Source: Mansonella perstans (taxonomy: Eukaryota; Nematoda; Chromadorea; Rhabditida; Onchocercidae). Taken from it: a stretch of 64,000 bases of DNA. Below the pieces are notes generated by a model. It saw nothing but the letters and a program-made list of their open reading frames with translations, was not told the DNA's origin and ran no database searches. The stretch's first letter is position 1; each line of letters starts with the position of its first letter. Positions 1 to 12,899 of this stretch are shown one piece after another. Position numbers and translations under genes: made by a program. Location of the stretch: the NCBI GenBank assembly GCA_037074765.1, contig JBAMDO010000060.1:186001-250000 (forward strand), given 5' to 3'.

Positions 1-118
1 TTGACGAAAGATGCGAATAATTGCGGTAGTTCAGGTGATTAAACTGAGATTTTTTCCCATTAATTCATCATAATTTTTAAATTTTAAAGGCCAAAGAACA
101 TTAATTTGTTCATTTTAG

Positions 119-609
119 CACTTAGAGCTGAACCGTTCCTTGCTACATTTCCGGCCATCGCTGACCAGCCTGATATAATGGAAATGTTATGGCAACTTTG
201 GAAAATTCATGAAAAAAATATGGCTGTCAACAAGGTTAATTTACCATCAATTTGTCAATTTACTATTTACCATTTATCAATTTACCATCTTTTTATTGTT
301 CTGATTCAATTAACAAATCTCAAAAACTTCAAAATCTCACAATTTCAGCTTTCTGAAATGGAGGAAGCCGAACAATTCCGTTCATTCTTTCTAAAAACTG
401 GATTCATTCTTCATCAAACTGCTGTTATGCCCAAATTTAATTGGGCCAATGCTCGATGCTTTGCTGATCGACAGACAAAGCTTAATCATTTCCGGGAACA
501 GTATTTGCATAATTTTGATATCATGAAATATCTCAGCAAACAACGATGTCATCCAATTAATGTATACAGTTATGCCGTAGATATTATTGGCCCTCATGCC
601 ATCAGCTGA
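119..609 (+). CDS. 3' end of an unidentified gene (last two exons)
   Basis: Two exons in one frame, 119-234 and 349-609, separated by a 114-base intron with a gt donor at 235 and a ttcag acceptor at 348. An acceptor (ttttag) at 118 shows that more exons lie upstream of the window. The visible 125 residues are soluble-looking, with no membrane segment. The first exon has the stretch AEPFLATFPAIADQPDIMEM, the second KFNWANARCFADRQTKLNHF and an end reading VDIIGPHAIS before TGA. I do not recognise the family. Composition and codon use look coding, and the exon phases agree, so the gene is probably real; its function is unknown. Confidence 0.6.
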
Positions 610-2528
610 TATTGCTTTTTTGTCGGTCAGTTAATTAGATCAAAATTTATTTCTTGTAATTAGCAATTATTTGCTTAGTAAAAGTTTTGCTCTTTTAAAA
701 ACAGTTGTAATGGAAATGATAGAAATGTGTTAATAATTCCATTTGATCGAGATCATTAAATCAATTCTGCTAATCTTTTACCATTACTACTTCTTGTCGC
801 TTGCATTATAGAATTACTGAATGATTGGAGTGAATCTAAAAGCAGCTTTTGTCTGAAAGTATTCATTAAGACATGGTCAATGAATATCGTTCAGAGGTCA
901 CTGCAATTGCATAGAATTTTTTGAAAATCTAAAAGATCCGTTTTTTTTGATAAGCGGATGAAAATGACAGCAGTTTGAAGATAAACTAAAAACGATTTTC
1001 AATCATTTTCATCTGACAGATACGATCAATATTCCTGAAAAAAAAAAAGTGCATTTATAAACAGAAAAATTTCTTATAACAGTCAAAGTAAACGCTGTTG
1101 TCTTTCTATCGGTTTTTTAGTCTCGGTCATTGGCTTTTACTCTATTTAGAATATTTGTAAGAGTTAGAAGTCCTGATACTTCAGCATTTTGAGAAAAAAA
1201 AGAATAGTTACAGGTCGGGAATCTGAGTGCTTTCTGGCTCCAATCGCTTTTTTATTTTTGTTTTGTATAAATAAATGATTAATTAGTTGATTTAAAGCTG
1301 AAATTCATGGGATTTTTGTAATAAACTTTGTTTTATGATTGCGGGTACAAAAACAATTTCATGGTTACTAACTTAGAAAAAAGAAATGTTATTGATAACA
1401 AATGAAATCAGCATTAGCGAATTACGATCCTATTTTTTTCCAATAATTAATTTTTAGTTGTAAACATGAATATTGTCGAAGCATTCAAATAAAATTTTCT
1501 TTTGGAATTTTCAGCAGCTTTTAGCACAATAAGCGTTAATGTCATAGTAAATTCGCAATAGACTGATAGGGATAAATCTTGCTTTACTTTAACAGCAATA
1601 TGGAATGTTTCAAATATGAATAACATATTATTTGAGTGGATAATTCAGATGGCGTATAGCTAATCCATAGTCTCATTGTTTAACTGACATTAGATTTCAT
1701 TTTCTCGCTTAACTGTGGTTGTTTGGTTATTAACTGCTTTGTTGAAATCTTTTGACTGGTGAGATTCATTGCAGAACAGGAATGATTAAATTATAAGAAT
1801 TTATTAAAGATATAAATATCCATAATGCTGATAATCTTATTATTTAGATATCTAGGTCTCTAACTAACGATTAATAGTGTTCTTTATAGTAATAATCAGT
1901 GGTATGGTATCATAAGTTCTTCCTATACTAAACTGTTCATGTACTATTTCTATTGTGAAAATCTATGAATGTAGAAGGAAGTTTTCTGATGGAAAGCTTT
2001 CGAAAACATGTCTCATCCCGCATATCAACAATGTTTGGTAAAAATGCATCAAAAAGCATTCGGCAAAAGTTTTTGTGTGATTGATTTGCAGAATTAATCA
2101 GTAATTAATTAAAAGATCCGATAAACTAAAACATGTTGATAATAAGCCAAACTAATCTAAACTCAATTCGAGGAATAATATACTATAAAACCTACCACCT
2201 ATTTCACTGCGAGAATTAAGATTCAACGTCGAAGGATCACTTGAGAAGTGAAAGAAACAAAAACAAATAAATACAGAAACCATAAACATGTTAACTTAAT
2301 AAGGGAAACCGGACAATCATTACTCGTCGTCATTAAAACTTTACAGCAGTAAAAAAAAAACCAGTATGAAGTCATCTCGTTATTTTAGTTTAGACATAAT
2401 TTATACATCTTCATAAAAATAAGTACTAACTATTTGCAAAAATATCTAATCTCTTTGCCTTCCTTCATCACAAGAAGAAAACGAAAAAACAAAATATAAT
2501 ACTTAGATATCAATTAAAATTATTTAAA
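610..2528. other. Intergenic, nothing recognised
   Basis: AT-rich sequence between the 3' ends of two convergent genes. I see no open frame with splice support, no tRNA-like arms and no repeat beyond short A or T runs. Confidence 0.5.
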
Positions 2529-3674
2529 TTACTTCGCGATGTTTTGGGCAGCTTTCACCAGTGCCTCGTATGTCTCTATTTCAATTTGTACCACAGCTCG
2601 AGCGTCATCTGCCATCGGCTCTAGTGCACGCCGATGCGCTGAACTCAATTCTTCCTCAGCCTTCTGCAGTAAGCATAAATCAACAAAATACAATTTTAAA
2701 TGACAGTCGCCAATTTAGGTCATATTTACAAACATCTTGACAAACTAAACCAAGAACTGTAACATCGTACCGCTAAGTCGATATCTTCAAGTCTGACAGC
2801 TTCTTCCGCTAGAACCTGACAAGAACCATCTGGATTCATTGAAAGAGTACCAGATGAGGCAAAATACTGAATACTTTTATCTAAAAAATAAATAGCCTAA
2901 CAAAAAAAACTTATAAGTGTGAACAATAAATTGCTTTAAATGCAGGATAATTTACCATCTTTGTCCACGACTCGAAGAACACCTGGCTTCAGCATTCCCA
3001 GTACCGGTACATGTTTTGGCAAAATACCAATTGAGCCATTCAAGGTAGAAATATCGACCTGCTTTACTACGGTATTATTAAAAAAAACCTGCAACATAAA
3101 TACGTAAGAAAAAACTATCTATCAAAAAAATTAAACTTCTTCAGTAAATTTCAACAGCAATTCTTGGTATCCTTTGTAAAAGTTCTAAAACAACTACAGT
3201 AAAATCCAAAATCTTCCTAGGTTACAAGTTTTGCTATTAGCTTGAAGGTCAAATTTTATTCTAATATAGAAATATCAACTTTATACTGTTACTACTTGAA
3301 TTAAGATATATGTAGAACCGAAATGCTTCAAGGGATGATATGAAGCGCATGATTCTGTAATAGGACAGTACTCCGGACATGTAAATCCGGAGTGTTCTAA
3401 ATAATAAATAAGATCTCTAAATAAATAAGAAGAAGTGTATCTTCTAAAAAAAGAAGTAATGGAGACTGGGAGAAGGGAGTAATAACTTCTATCACTGCAC
3501 AAATCGATACATGTTAGATTGTTATACCTCAACAGGCGACGCAAAAGTCAATCGCAGTTCATCGACATTTACTGCAGGTGCTTCTTTTGTTGCGTTTTGC
3601 GCGGTTTCCACTGCCGTAGCGTAGCATCGCCGTAGAATGTTCGAAAGTCTACGAATGTTATACCCCAACCACAT
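2529..3674 (-). CDS. ATP5F1D: ATP synthase subunit delta, mitochondrial (F1 central stalk)
   Basis: Four exons, 3674-3528, 3088-2956, 2880-2771 and 2663-2529, all with GT-AG introns and agreeing phases, give 174 residues, close to the usual 160-170. The protein is the homologue of bacterial F1 epsilon, sitting with gamma and epsilon in the rotor stalk. Residues 1-30 (MWLGYNIRRLSNILRRCYAT...) are basic, hydroxylated and free of acid, as expected of a mitochondrial targeting peptide. The beta-sandwich domain carries NGSIGILPKHVPVLGMLKPG, the family signature, and the segment after it ends in LAEEAVRLEDIDLA. The last exon encodes the two-helix C-terminus (KAEEELSSAHRRA...). A methionine codon upstream in the leader is closed at once by TAA, so 3674 is the start. 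Confidence 0.94.
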
Positions 3675-6600
3675 CTTTAAATTTTCATACGGAAATAACA
3701 ACCTATTGATTTTATCAATGCATGTTTTACGTAACTCTTAAGCTACCTTTCAACATGATAGGATGATTCATGGAATGCAAAAAAATGTTGTTCAAAACGG
3801 AAACAATTTTAAGACAGAAATGTTTAAACCCATCGGTGAGAATTGGAATTAAATTAATACGAAAATTAAATTTATTAAATCTTTAGCTGAAATACTTTTA
3901 AAAGTAATTAATAAATCAAAAGTAAAGCGATAAAGCTCCCGAGTTAAGTCAAAAGCAGAAACAAACATATAAGAAGGAAAAATGCATTAAGATTTTACAC
4001 GGTTGGAAAAATAAGTCATTGTGAAACGCTCACACCTCACTTAGAACAACCTTAACAGATACCGAGCATTATTGCGTCTTGAATGTGTAACAAAACCCCA
4101 CTCAAATATCTTTTAGTAATTTGAAGATTCTTCACTAATCCTTTGGAAAAAGCAAAAAAAAAAAAAAAAATGAAAAACACTTCTACCACAATTTCCTTCT
4201 CTCCATTCATTGTTTTCAGCTTCTCTAAGTAATGAGAAAATTGGAAAAGACAAGAACAAAATAAAACTTATGATTACCCAATTATAGTACTAAATCCCAA
4301 ATAGATAGAATTTCGCGTTTAATCCTTTTAATATATATTCGTTTAATTCCTAAAATTCCTTTAATATATGTTATATTTCAATCTCTTTCGCAAATCTCCA
4401 CATAATAGCATTACAATTAATGCAATTAACCTCGTCAATCTACATGATTACTGATAAAATACGAAGAGAATGCAAACCTTCCAAACTTATCCCACAATAA
4501 ACTTCTTACTCTACATTTTCCAAAAAATTATTCTGTTGTGCAAATATACGAAACAATTATTTGTTCTTTATAATATAGGGGAAAAACAATGAAACATATT
4601 AGTGCATGCATACAGATTTTAGCAAAAAAAAAAAAAAAAAAAAACTTCAGAATGGACATTCAAAAAATTCATCGAGATTTGAATAATCAAAGAAACATTA
4701 ATAATTGCGGACATCTTTATAGACCTTATGAACAATAAAAGAATGCATTAAAAACCATCTTTTTTACGGGAAGCACAAAGAGGACGACCTTTCTTTTGCA
4801 TAAATAATTTAGAAAAAAGTTGAAATCAAAAAAAAGCACAACAATTGTATGGGGGAAATAAGTAATCTCTTAATTTCCGTGCATTTAAAATTATTTTTTT
4901 ACCGCTTTTCATCTCCTTTCTCATCTACCTAATCAGACTACTGATAATTAAACTGTTCTGAAATCACAACTACTACTAACAAATACTATGAATTGTAATG
5001 GCCATTAGACTTATCGTATCAATTTTGCATTTTTTAATATTTTCATAATAGAAAGAGATCTGAACTTTTTCCCTAATAAAGCTCTAATAAATACTACAAA
5101 TAACCTTTCATTTTTCCTGCTTGTCAAAATTAAATGTGAATTTCAAAAGTAAAAATTTAGAAAGAATAAAAAAGCCTCTTTTACATCGCCATCTTGCTGT
5201 AAATTTTCAGAAATAAATAGATTTGAAAGAGAGACAAGATCTGTGCAATGAAAGCATTATTCACAATATTAGGGATGATAGAGTAATGACAAAAATTGAT
5301 CCATTAGTCAGATATTCCATAGCAATTAATTTAATCAGACATATTTACTGCACGTTAAAAAAATATCAGAAATTATAAAAGAAATAACATCCAACAAATT
5401 TACATACAATACTGAATTTCAGTTCGAAAAGAGGAAATGAAGCAAATTCAAATTTTTTTCACATTTGAATCGCCTCAAAATTCATAATTTACCAGTAACA
5501 TTCTATTAATGACAACTTGCCGGTGATTTTATTACTATTTCAGTTGAAAAAAAAAAAAAAAAATCCCATTAGAATAGAATAATCATTTCATTAAGTACAA
5601 TCCGGCCATTATCCATATCGTGCAATTATTCAAACATACCATACTTAAATGTTCCTAAGACTAAATAAATTTTATAAAACCAGCAAACCAAAAAATTTTT
5701 AAAAAAAAGAGATAAGATTCGATAAAAGATATGGAAATAAATTACTCGCCTGTACCTAAGGAATAAATAGAAGAATTCGAAGAGCTATGCAGAAAGAGAT
5801 TCATTTCCGTTACATTTAGCAACTTCTTCAGTCGTTGTGTCAAAAATTAGAATAATTTCCCACAAGAATAATTGTGTCACGATGATTTCTCTGCAAACTT
5901 TTAGTACAATAATCTATTAGACTTAGTGAAGCAAATAAATAAGAAACACGAAAATAAATAGCACAGAAATATACGAAGCTTAAGTAGGCTGATATTGAAA
6001 GAGATGAACAAAATGATAGAAATGGAGAAAGTCTGTAAAATCCTTATTTTCAAGTTTCTACGAACTAAAATTAATGTTACATCCAAGCCTAGCATAATTG
6101 ATTCATCAGTGAGCTCAAAATGTATTCAATAACCATTAGATTAAGATAGCACAATAAAAAAAAAAGAATCAACACCAATTAAATCCCTGGTGAATGGACA
6201 TAAAAATGCTAGGCGTCACATATCTAAGTCAAACAAAAGTGAAAAATATAACGACATAAATTCGGTTTTCGAAGTTTTTCCAAGCGCCTATTATGCTGCT
6301 GCTTTCGCCTTTTAGGTGAAACGATAAACAAAACGTGATGGAGAGAAAGCGAAATACATAAAGTTAAAGATAGGATGAGGAGTAACCAAGAGACTTGTTA
6401 TAAGTCATTGCCTTGGATTTACAAATAGCCTCATAAAACTTTGTGAAAACATTCTTTGCAGCAAATCATTGAACTTTAGTTAGGATTAGTCAAAGTAAGC
6501 ATGGATATTCTGGCCAGTTCGTACCAATCTTTTCTTTTTTATCACTGAACATTGCTTGCATTGAACAGTGAACAATTCGATTAATCAAATCATTTTGAAA

Positions 6601-7109
6601 AAAGAAACATGAATAGCAGTTATCCCAGTGGTCCTTCTATGAATCCACCGGACAAGCGCCTTGAACTTTAGACTGTGAAAGATCCGTTGACATACAAATA
6701 ATTCATTTCGAAAGTCTCATCATTACGAAAAATAACTTTCAGCGTTGTTATCTTCCTTTGCACCAAAATGCTTTAAATCATCAAATAAACTTTGCTTGAT
6801 TTTTGATATTTCACTTGCTTCTTCCTATAAACACGATTATGCATACACATCTTCACAACATAGCGAATAAAACGCAAAATATGAAAATATTAATACCCTT
6901 ACTCAAAAAAATCATTTTATCGAAATATGCCTTAAATTTGGCATTAAAAAAATTGTTTATAGTAGTGATTTTGATTTCTGCAAGATATACATTTGAAAGC
7001 TAATAGGTTCGCTAGTTACATGTTTACTAATATTGACTTATATTGTGATACTGATGGAAAATTACAAGACAGTCCCTCACAAATGAAACAAAATTAAATA
7101 GTTTTATTC
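3675..7109. other. Intergenic, A-run rich
   Basis: About 3.4 kb upstream of the ATP synthase gene and downstream of the SSBP gene. It holds several long A runs (near 4150-4170, 4624-4644, 5548-5563) and no frame with splice support. A 20-codon plus-strand frame at 6609-6671 (begins MNSSYPSGPS) has no recognisable donor and is not called. Confidence 0.5.
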
Positions 7110-10100
7110 CTAGTTGAGTGATTCGTCCTCATAGTTCGCGTTTTTCAACATATAATCAAATAAAAAAATGTTGCTACCATAGCATAATTATCGTAAGAAA
7201 TAAAAGTTACAATTAAAAGAAATCAAAAATAACGGAATTATTTTTGTGAAACTAACATTTACTTGTCCTCCAGAATTTGAGTTGGTATTTGAACTGTTGC
7301 CAGGTCCATTACCTTGACTACCACCAGTTACGGCATTCGGTGGTGCACCAGACTGTGAGTGTACTGAACCAGGACCACCAACACCAGCACCTGCTACCGA
7401 GCCTGGACCACCCACTGGTGCCTGACTGCCTGTGTTTCACAAAAAAAGTTCGAGATCCATATGAATAGCATGCATATGACAACAGTTGGATAGTTTCAAG
7501 GCATAAGACATTTCTCAAAATAAATTGCCTGGAGGAGGTACAGAAATCAAAATCACCTGCAGCCTTATCAGCAGGTGGAATGGGTGAAAAAAACGGAGAA
7601 TAGTGGTTAACACCGCCCCGTCCAAAAGGGTAATGGAGAATTAGACCCAGTGGTGCCGTCATCAGGAAATAGCGGCGACTGTACCATTTTCACTTTGTTA
7701 ATATCGAGTGCAAGATTGCAGACTGAAACAGATCACGATGCACGGAGCTTGTGACAAATACAGCTCCTTTCCTAAGAACTTGAAATTATATAGTCAAAAT
7801 TCATGGAAATCATGCAAAAAAAATTGCTACCAAAGAGACATTGGAAAACTACAAACCTGGTCCACCTGCTGTGCTCGGTGTGCCACCATTCAGTCCACCG
7901 TGTGTAGAAGCAGGTGATTGTTTCATTTCATCACCATTCAATAATGAACCAACCTGGGGTTCAGGACCAGAACCTGGCGGCCCAGCTGAACCTCTACCAC
8001 CTGTTCCAGGAGTCATACTGCCCTCAGAACCATGCATCACATACTGAAGTTAAATATTCCCACATAGTAAAGCAAGTAGTTTTTTAATAAAACTGAAATC
8101 TCAAAGGCATACATATCTCAGATATGAATCTGCATCAGACAAAATGAATTTACATAATGTTATCGATATTTTTAATAAAAATGTTTATAAACTGGATAAA
8201 AAAATGCAAACCGGTATGTTCGAAGCAGTTGACATCATCATGTAACCCCTTGGATCGGCCTGTCCATCAGGCCCCGCTGGCATCGGTCCTTGCGGTCCTG
8301 GTGATGACATCATAGAAGGAGTTGACGAGCATATCGCACCATTCGGCATCATCGCATTCTTGAATGATAACATATAACTGATGTAACATGTTCGCAGAAG
8401 TTTCAAAGCGGCTTTTATTCAAATATTTCAAGTTAGGCCAATCGATTTTCGAATAATACCATAAATATATTGCAAAAGAACATGTGTGCTTGGAAAATTA
8501 GTGTTACTACTATCATGGATGCTTGTATTTCCCTTCCTTCTTCTATTATCTCAAATCAAAAGCCGTATTTAAAAAATTCTTAGGAGAACATGTGCAATCA
8601 CATATAAGGTCACTGTACATCTTCAACCTGCATATTCATATAAGAAGCAGAACATTCTAATAACAATGAAGGACATACTGGAGGGAAAGGAGTGCCCGTT
8701 GGAGACTCCATGTATATTTGAGAACCATATCGCATTGGACCGTTTGGACGCATTCCAGGAAAATTCTATAAAATATGGATTTAGTGGGAAATCTAGAACG
8801 CATTTTTTATTTATAGTTAATATATTCAAACAATGAAGATGAGCGGTAATCTCTCATTACAGAACACTTTCGTTCCTAAAAATTATAGAAACTAATGCTT
8901 CTTTCCAAAAATTAAATATAATTGTTTTCGGATTGCAGAATTCGATACACACAGGAATATTTAGAAATATGAATGCATGAGATGACTATAACATGCTGAA
9001 GTGCTAGGAATTCTTCCAATTTGAAACATGTCGTGCTGCTACAGAATTTTAGTTTCTCTTCGACTCATTAAGCAAACTGTGGAAAACTTAAATTCGCAAT
9101 ACAACATAACTATACTTTTGCACTAGAATAATATAAACATACCGTTGGCATACGCATCGGGCCTGCACTTGGAGGTAGTCGCTGCGGTTGCATGGGTCGC
9201 ATTTGTTCACCAAACATATGAGGAGGTGCAGTGGTTGGAAAGCCAGCGCCGGGTGGCATAGCACCCGGGCCCGGTGGACCATTCCTTGACGGCATAGCAT
9301 ACCGTGGTGGAACTGGAGCAAAGCTTCCAGAAGGAGGGACGCCTGAAAATTATCAAAATGATCATCTTAATCCCTCTAATAACTTAACTCTAATAATAAT
9401 TTAACTTTATGAACTGACTAACTAAAGCTGAACTCAAACATCCATAGATTTCGAATAAGTTGGACATGCATATAGTAAAATATTTTCCTGTACGGAATAT
9501 TTTACACTGATAAAGACAAATACAAGGTAAAGTGGAGAAAAACTGAAAATCAAAATTTGTTACTGATCCTAATTATAACCTGAAATAGGTGACGACTGAC
9601 TAGTTGCACCTGATGGTCCTGGCTGTCCACTTCGTGGAGGATAATAACCAGTAGGAATAAGTCCATCTGGCCCTGGTCCAGGTCCCATACCTAGCGGGCT
9701 AGCTGCTGCCGATGGAAACTGTAACAAATGCAAATAATGAAGCTGAATAAAAAAAGTCAAATATATGCTTATTAAGATTAAAAAAAACACATGATAACTA
9801 ACCAGATGAGATCCGTGCATACCGTTCATCATTGCACCAGCAGGACCTGCAGGAACGCCATGACTTGCATTCATAAACCCCTGAAACAGAACATAAAATA
9901 AAAATCAACTATTTGTTATCCAAACATCAGTTCTTCCTTGTTTTTTATAATCTTTAAAATATAGTATAATAACAGGAACTGTCAAGAATAAAAGCAACTA
10001 TCAGGAAAAAAAATCTTACGTATTCATGAAAAGCTTTAGCTTCTTGTGAAGCTTCACATGTATCGCGCCTTTCCGGAGCTGCTGAGTACAAATCCCAAAA

Positions 10101-10888
10101 TAAACTAGAAATAATTCTATAATTAACGGTTAATGATAAAAATCCAAATATAACTTTTTTTTTTGGAATCACTTTCACTCCTTTTTTCGTTGAACTTGGA
10201 AATAATGCATGTAAACTTACAAGAACCAATTTTGCAAAAATCCTGGTGCGTCACCAATATTGATTTGCTTCGATGCATTATTCTGCTGAAATCGTATATT
10301 TCCAGTTTTCTTTATTTGAAGGAAACGTATTTTACGATAAATTGTGCCGATAATCTTGATTTTAGTTATAAAAAAATCTGTCATCTCATATCAATTAGCT
10401 CATAAAATTCTTTGTCTCATCGACCGGAATGAAATGAACATTTTACGGAATCAGAGATTTTGTCGCTAACAATTCAAGCAAGTATAAAAAATTATTTGGA
10501 AATTTATGATAGCAATTTCTAACCGATAACATTTCTCCTTTAAATGACTCGGCAGTTTTCGTTGCACCATTATGCACCAAATATTCATACACAAATCCAG
10601 CAAGTCTGCAAAAAAGTATCAACATAACAAGATAATGCAATCAACAACTCTTTCAATAATTCCTACAAATTGTCATGAAGCACAATGAAAATGGCTAGTA
10701 AACTAAACTTCATATATGCTGCAATGCTATTTCAAACGATAGAACATTCGAAAATGGATTACAATGAATTTCTTAGATATTTAATAATAAGAAAAAACTT
10801 ACTTCTCTTTTGCTGCAGTTTCACTTTGACTTGTTAAAGTTGTTTGGGTTCGATTAGACGATGGCCCCTTTGGTTGTTGTGCAAACAT
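7110..10888 (-). CDS. SSBP: Single-stranded DNA-binding protein, SSBP/SSDP family (LDB cofactor partner)
   Basis: Eleven phase-consistent exons: 10888-10803, 10605-10524, 10285-10221, 10104-10020, 9880-9803, 9718-9580, 9342-9143, 8765-8679, 8358-8212, 8043-7857, 7429-7263, about 441 residues. Residues 1-106 are the conserved LUFS/LisH domain: MFAQQPKG start, [40 protein letters not shown] and [20 protein letters not shown]. The remainder is Pro/Gly/Met-rich, as in vertebrate SSBP2-4 and C. elegans SAM-10. Known role of the family: nuclear partner that stabilises LDB/LIM-homeodomain complexes. The end is not settled. After the exon ending at 7263 (donor gtaaat) the frame at 7151-7110 reads [13 protein letters not shown] then stop, which resembles the vertebrate tail (QNDNYSPS), but no in-phase AG acceptor leads into it. 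Confidence 0.92.
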
Positions 10889-12060
10889 TCCAAACAAAAA
10901 ATGATGTTTCTTTTCAAACTGCTCTCAATATATAGACGGAAGCAGGTAAACAAAGACACATAATAATAATAGTAATAAATAATTTAATATAGCGTCAAAA
11001 ACCAACAGAATCTTCACACAACCTGAAATTGCGCGATAACTATAATTTTCCACAATTTAAATATATTTGTGCATTTATTTTGAACAAATGATAATAACAG
11101 ATAAATATATCATATAAGCATGCAATTTTCTCGACTTGAAGAGTGAAAAGTGATAAGAATGTTATTGGTTATCATAAGCAATAAAAATATGTTCAAAATA
11201 ACATAAAGATACCTATATAAATAACATATCTATTTAATCATACTTTTACTTACTGACAATAACATCCAAAAAGAAAGCATGCTGCATTGGAAAATAAATG
11301 ACTAATTAATTTGTTTAGTGATTTCAATTGAAATTAATAATTAGGAGGAATTTATGAAAAATTCTGTCAAAAAATCTAAAAAAATATAAATGAGAGTGAA
11401 TAAAAAATATTATGATATGATTAAATAATTAAAAGCGAAGAGAAAGAAATGTAAGTAAGATTAATGTTAGATTATTACTTAATGCCAGTCAATGGTATTG
11501 AACAAATACAAATAGCTACTAAAAGTAAGAAAGTAATTTAAAGAAACGAAAATTTTTCAAAAAAAAAAGGTCTCAATACGATTGGTTGTTGCATAATTTA
11601 TTCGATAATGAAGTATTGAATATGTAAATAAATCTAAAATACGATGTAATTAATGTTAACAATAACATTTGCTAATTGTAAACCTTATTAAATGATATCA
11701 AATGATGCTAAAATATGTAAGATAAAGAAAATTTGCAATAAGCTATGCTACATTAATTTATGGCCTTATTGATTCTGCAGTATCACAACTGCATAATAAG
11801 GCATGTTATTTGCAAACAAATAAATGTAGGTGCATTTTGAACAGATAGACTAAAATAACAATAAATATTTGGAACAACAATAATAACAATTGCTTTAGTA
11901 ATAAGCATTTATTATTGACATAATAACAGTAAATGAAGGAAAATTTTGCAAGCAACATAAGACATAGAATAGAGCCTTCCTTCCTATACGTCCCTCGAAC
12001 CGATGAATTAATTGTGAAAATATATGCCACCAAAACACATGTCAACAACCACCCATACAC
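10889..12060. other. 5' flank of the SSBP gene
   Basis: AT-rich upstream region. The SSBP start has an AG eight codons upstream (within gagag, 10915-10911), a possible trans-splice or leader-exon acceptor. Nothing else recognisable. Confidence 0.4.
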
Positions 12061-12079
12061 ACAGCCACAGACAGACAGA

Positions 12080-12177
12080 CACACACACACACACCATGCA
12101 CACACACACACACACATACATACACATACACACATACACACATACATACACATACATACACACACACACACACACAT
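12080..12177. repeat. CA/CATA microsatellite
   Basis: Nearly pure (CA)n interleaved with (CATA) steps for about 98 bases. It produces artificial long frames on both strands (His/Thr or Cys/Val runs) which are not genes. Confidence 0.97.
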
Positions 12178-12189
12178 CACCAACATATA

Positions 12190-12430
12190 AATAAACTGGA
12201 CGACCCCCAATCCACTTTCAACGCCAAAGCAATAATGCAACGAGAGAAGGGTGTCGTGCAGCTGCTGCTGGCGAATGTCCAGCCGCCCTGCCGTATCGAT
12301 CGACCGCGTCGTAGGCAGGCACATCTTTTCTACTACTACTACTAGTACGCTCTTCGTTACATTTCCTGCAGGGTTACTTTCAAAAATCTGCACTTCTGTC
12401 TGGGGTTTCCCGGGGAGTTTCTTGATACGC
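12190..12430. other. Less AT-rich unique block between microsatellites
   Basis: About 240 bases with clearly more G and C than the surroundings, including CTGCTGCTGGCG, GCCGCCCTGCCG and CGATCGACCGCG. Both strands have short open frames (minus strand begins M-C-L-P-T-T-R-S at 12325), but I can find no phase-consistent partner exon. It could be a promoter or leader exon of the SSBP gene about 1.3 kb away, or a diverged repeat. Confidence 0.4.
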
Positions 12431-12576
12431 TCTCATTCCTAGTAAGTGTATCACATCCTGTCAATGATCATCTCAACCCCTCCTCCTCTTCTCCCATCTA
12501 ATACTATTCTCTTTTTACGTTCTTCATGTACGCCTACAAACGCCTATGAAGAAGAAATTGAGAATGGCCTCTGTTT

Positions 12577-12657
12577 CACATACACATACATACACACACA
12601 CATACACACACACACACACACATACACACACACATAGACACATACACATACACATAA
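12577..12657. repeat. CA/TACA microsatellite
   Basis: A second (CA)n/(TACA)n tract of about 80 bases, 400 bases from the first. Confidence 0.96.
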
Positions 12658-12829
12658 CAACTACTCCACTTCGACATCATTGGGACTTAAGCTTGACAGG
12701 ATTGTCACCCCTTTAACTACTACCCGGTGGTGAGCAATTACAGCAATGGCATGCGTAAATGCAGGGACGAGACATAATACGACACATACGCACACGCACA
12801 CACGCATACAGATAGCTCTTCTACCATAT

Positions 12830-12852
12830 ACTACTACTACTACTACTACTAC
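12830..12852. repeat. (CTA)n trinucleotide repeat
   Basis: Uninterrupted CTA repeat of about eight units; a shorter (CTA) tract is also present at 12331-12346. Confidence 0.95.
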
Positions 12853-12899
12853 AACTACCCGATGGTCATCACATTCGTACAAATTCAATTCATTCAAAT

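Noticed and set aside
3281..3544. 87-codon minus-strand frame
   Set aside because: Lies across intron 1 of the ATP synthase delta gene and overlaps its first exon in another frame.
11933..12190. 85-codon plus frame ending in His/Thr runs
   Set aside because: Microsatellite translation only.
11806..12393. 195-codon minus frame with long Cys/Val run
   Set aside because: Product of the CA/GT microsatellite; no partner exons.
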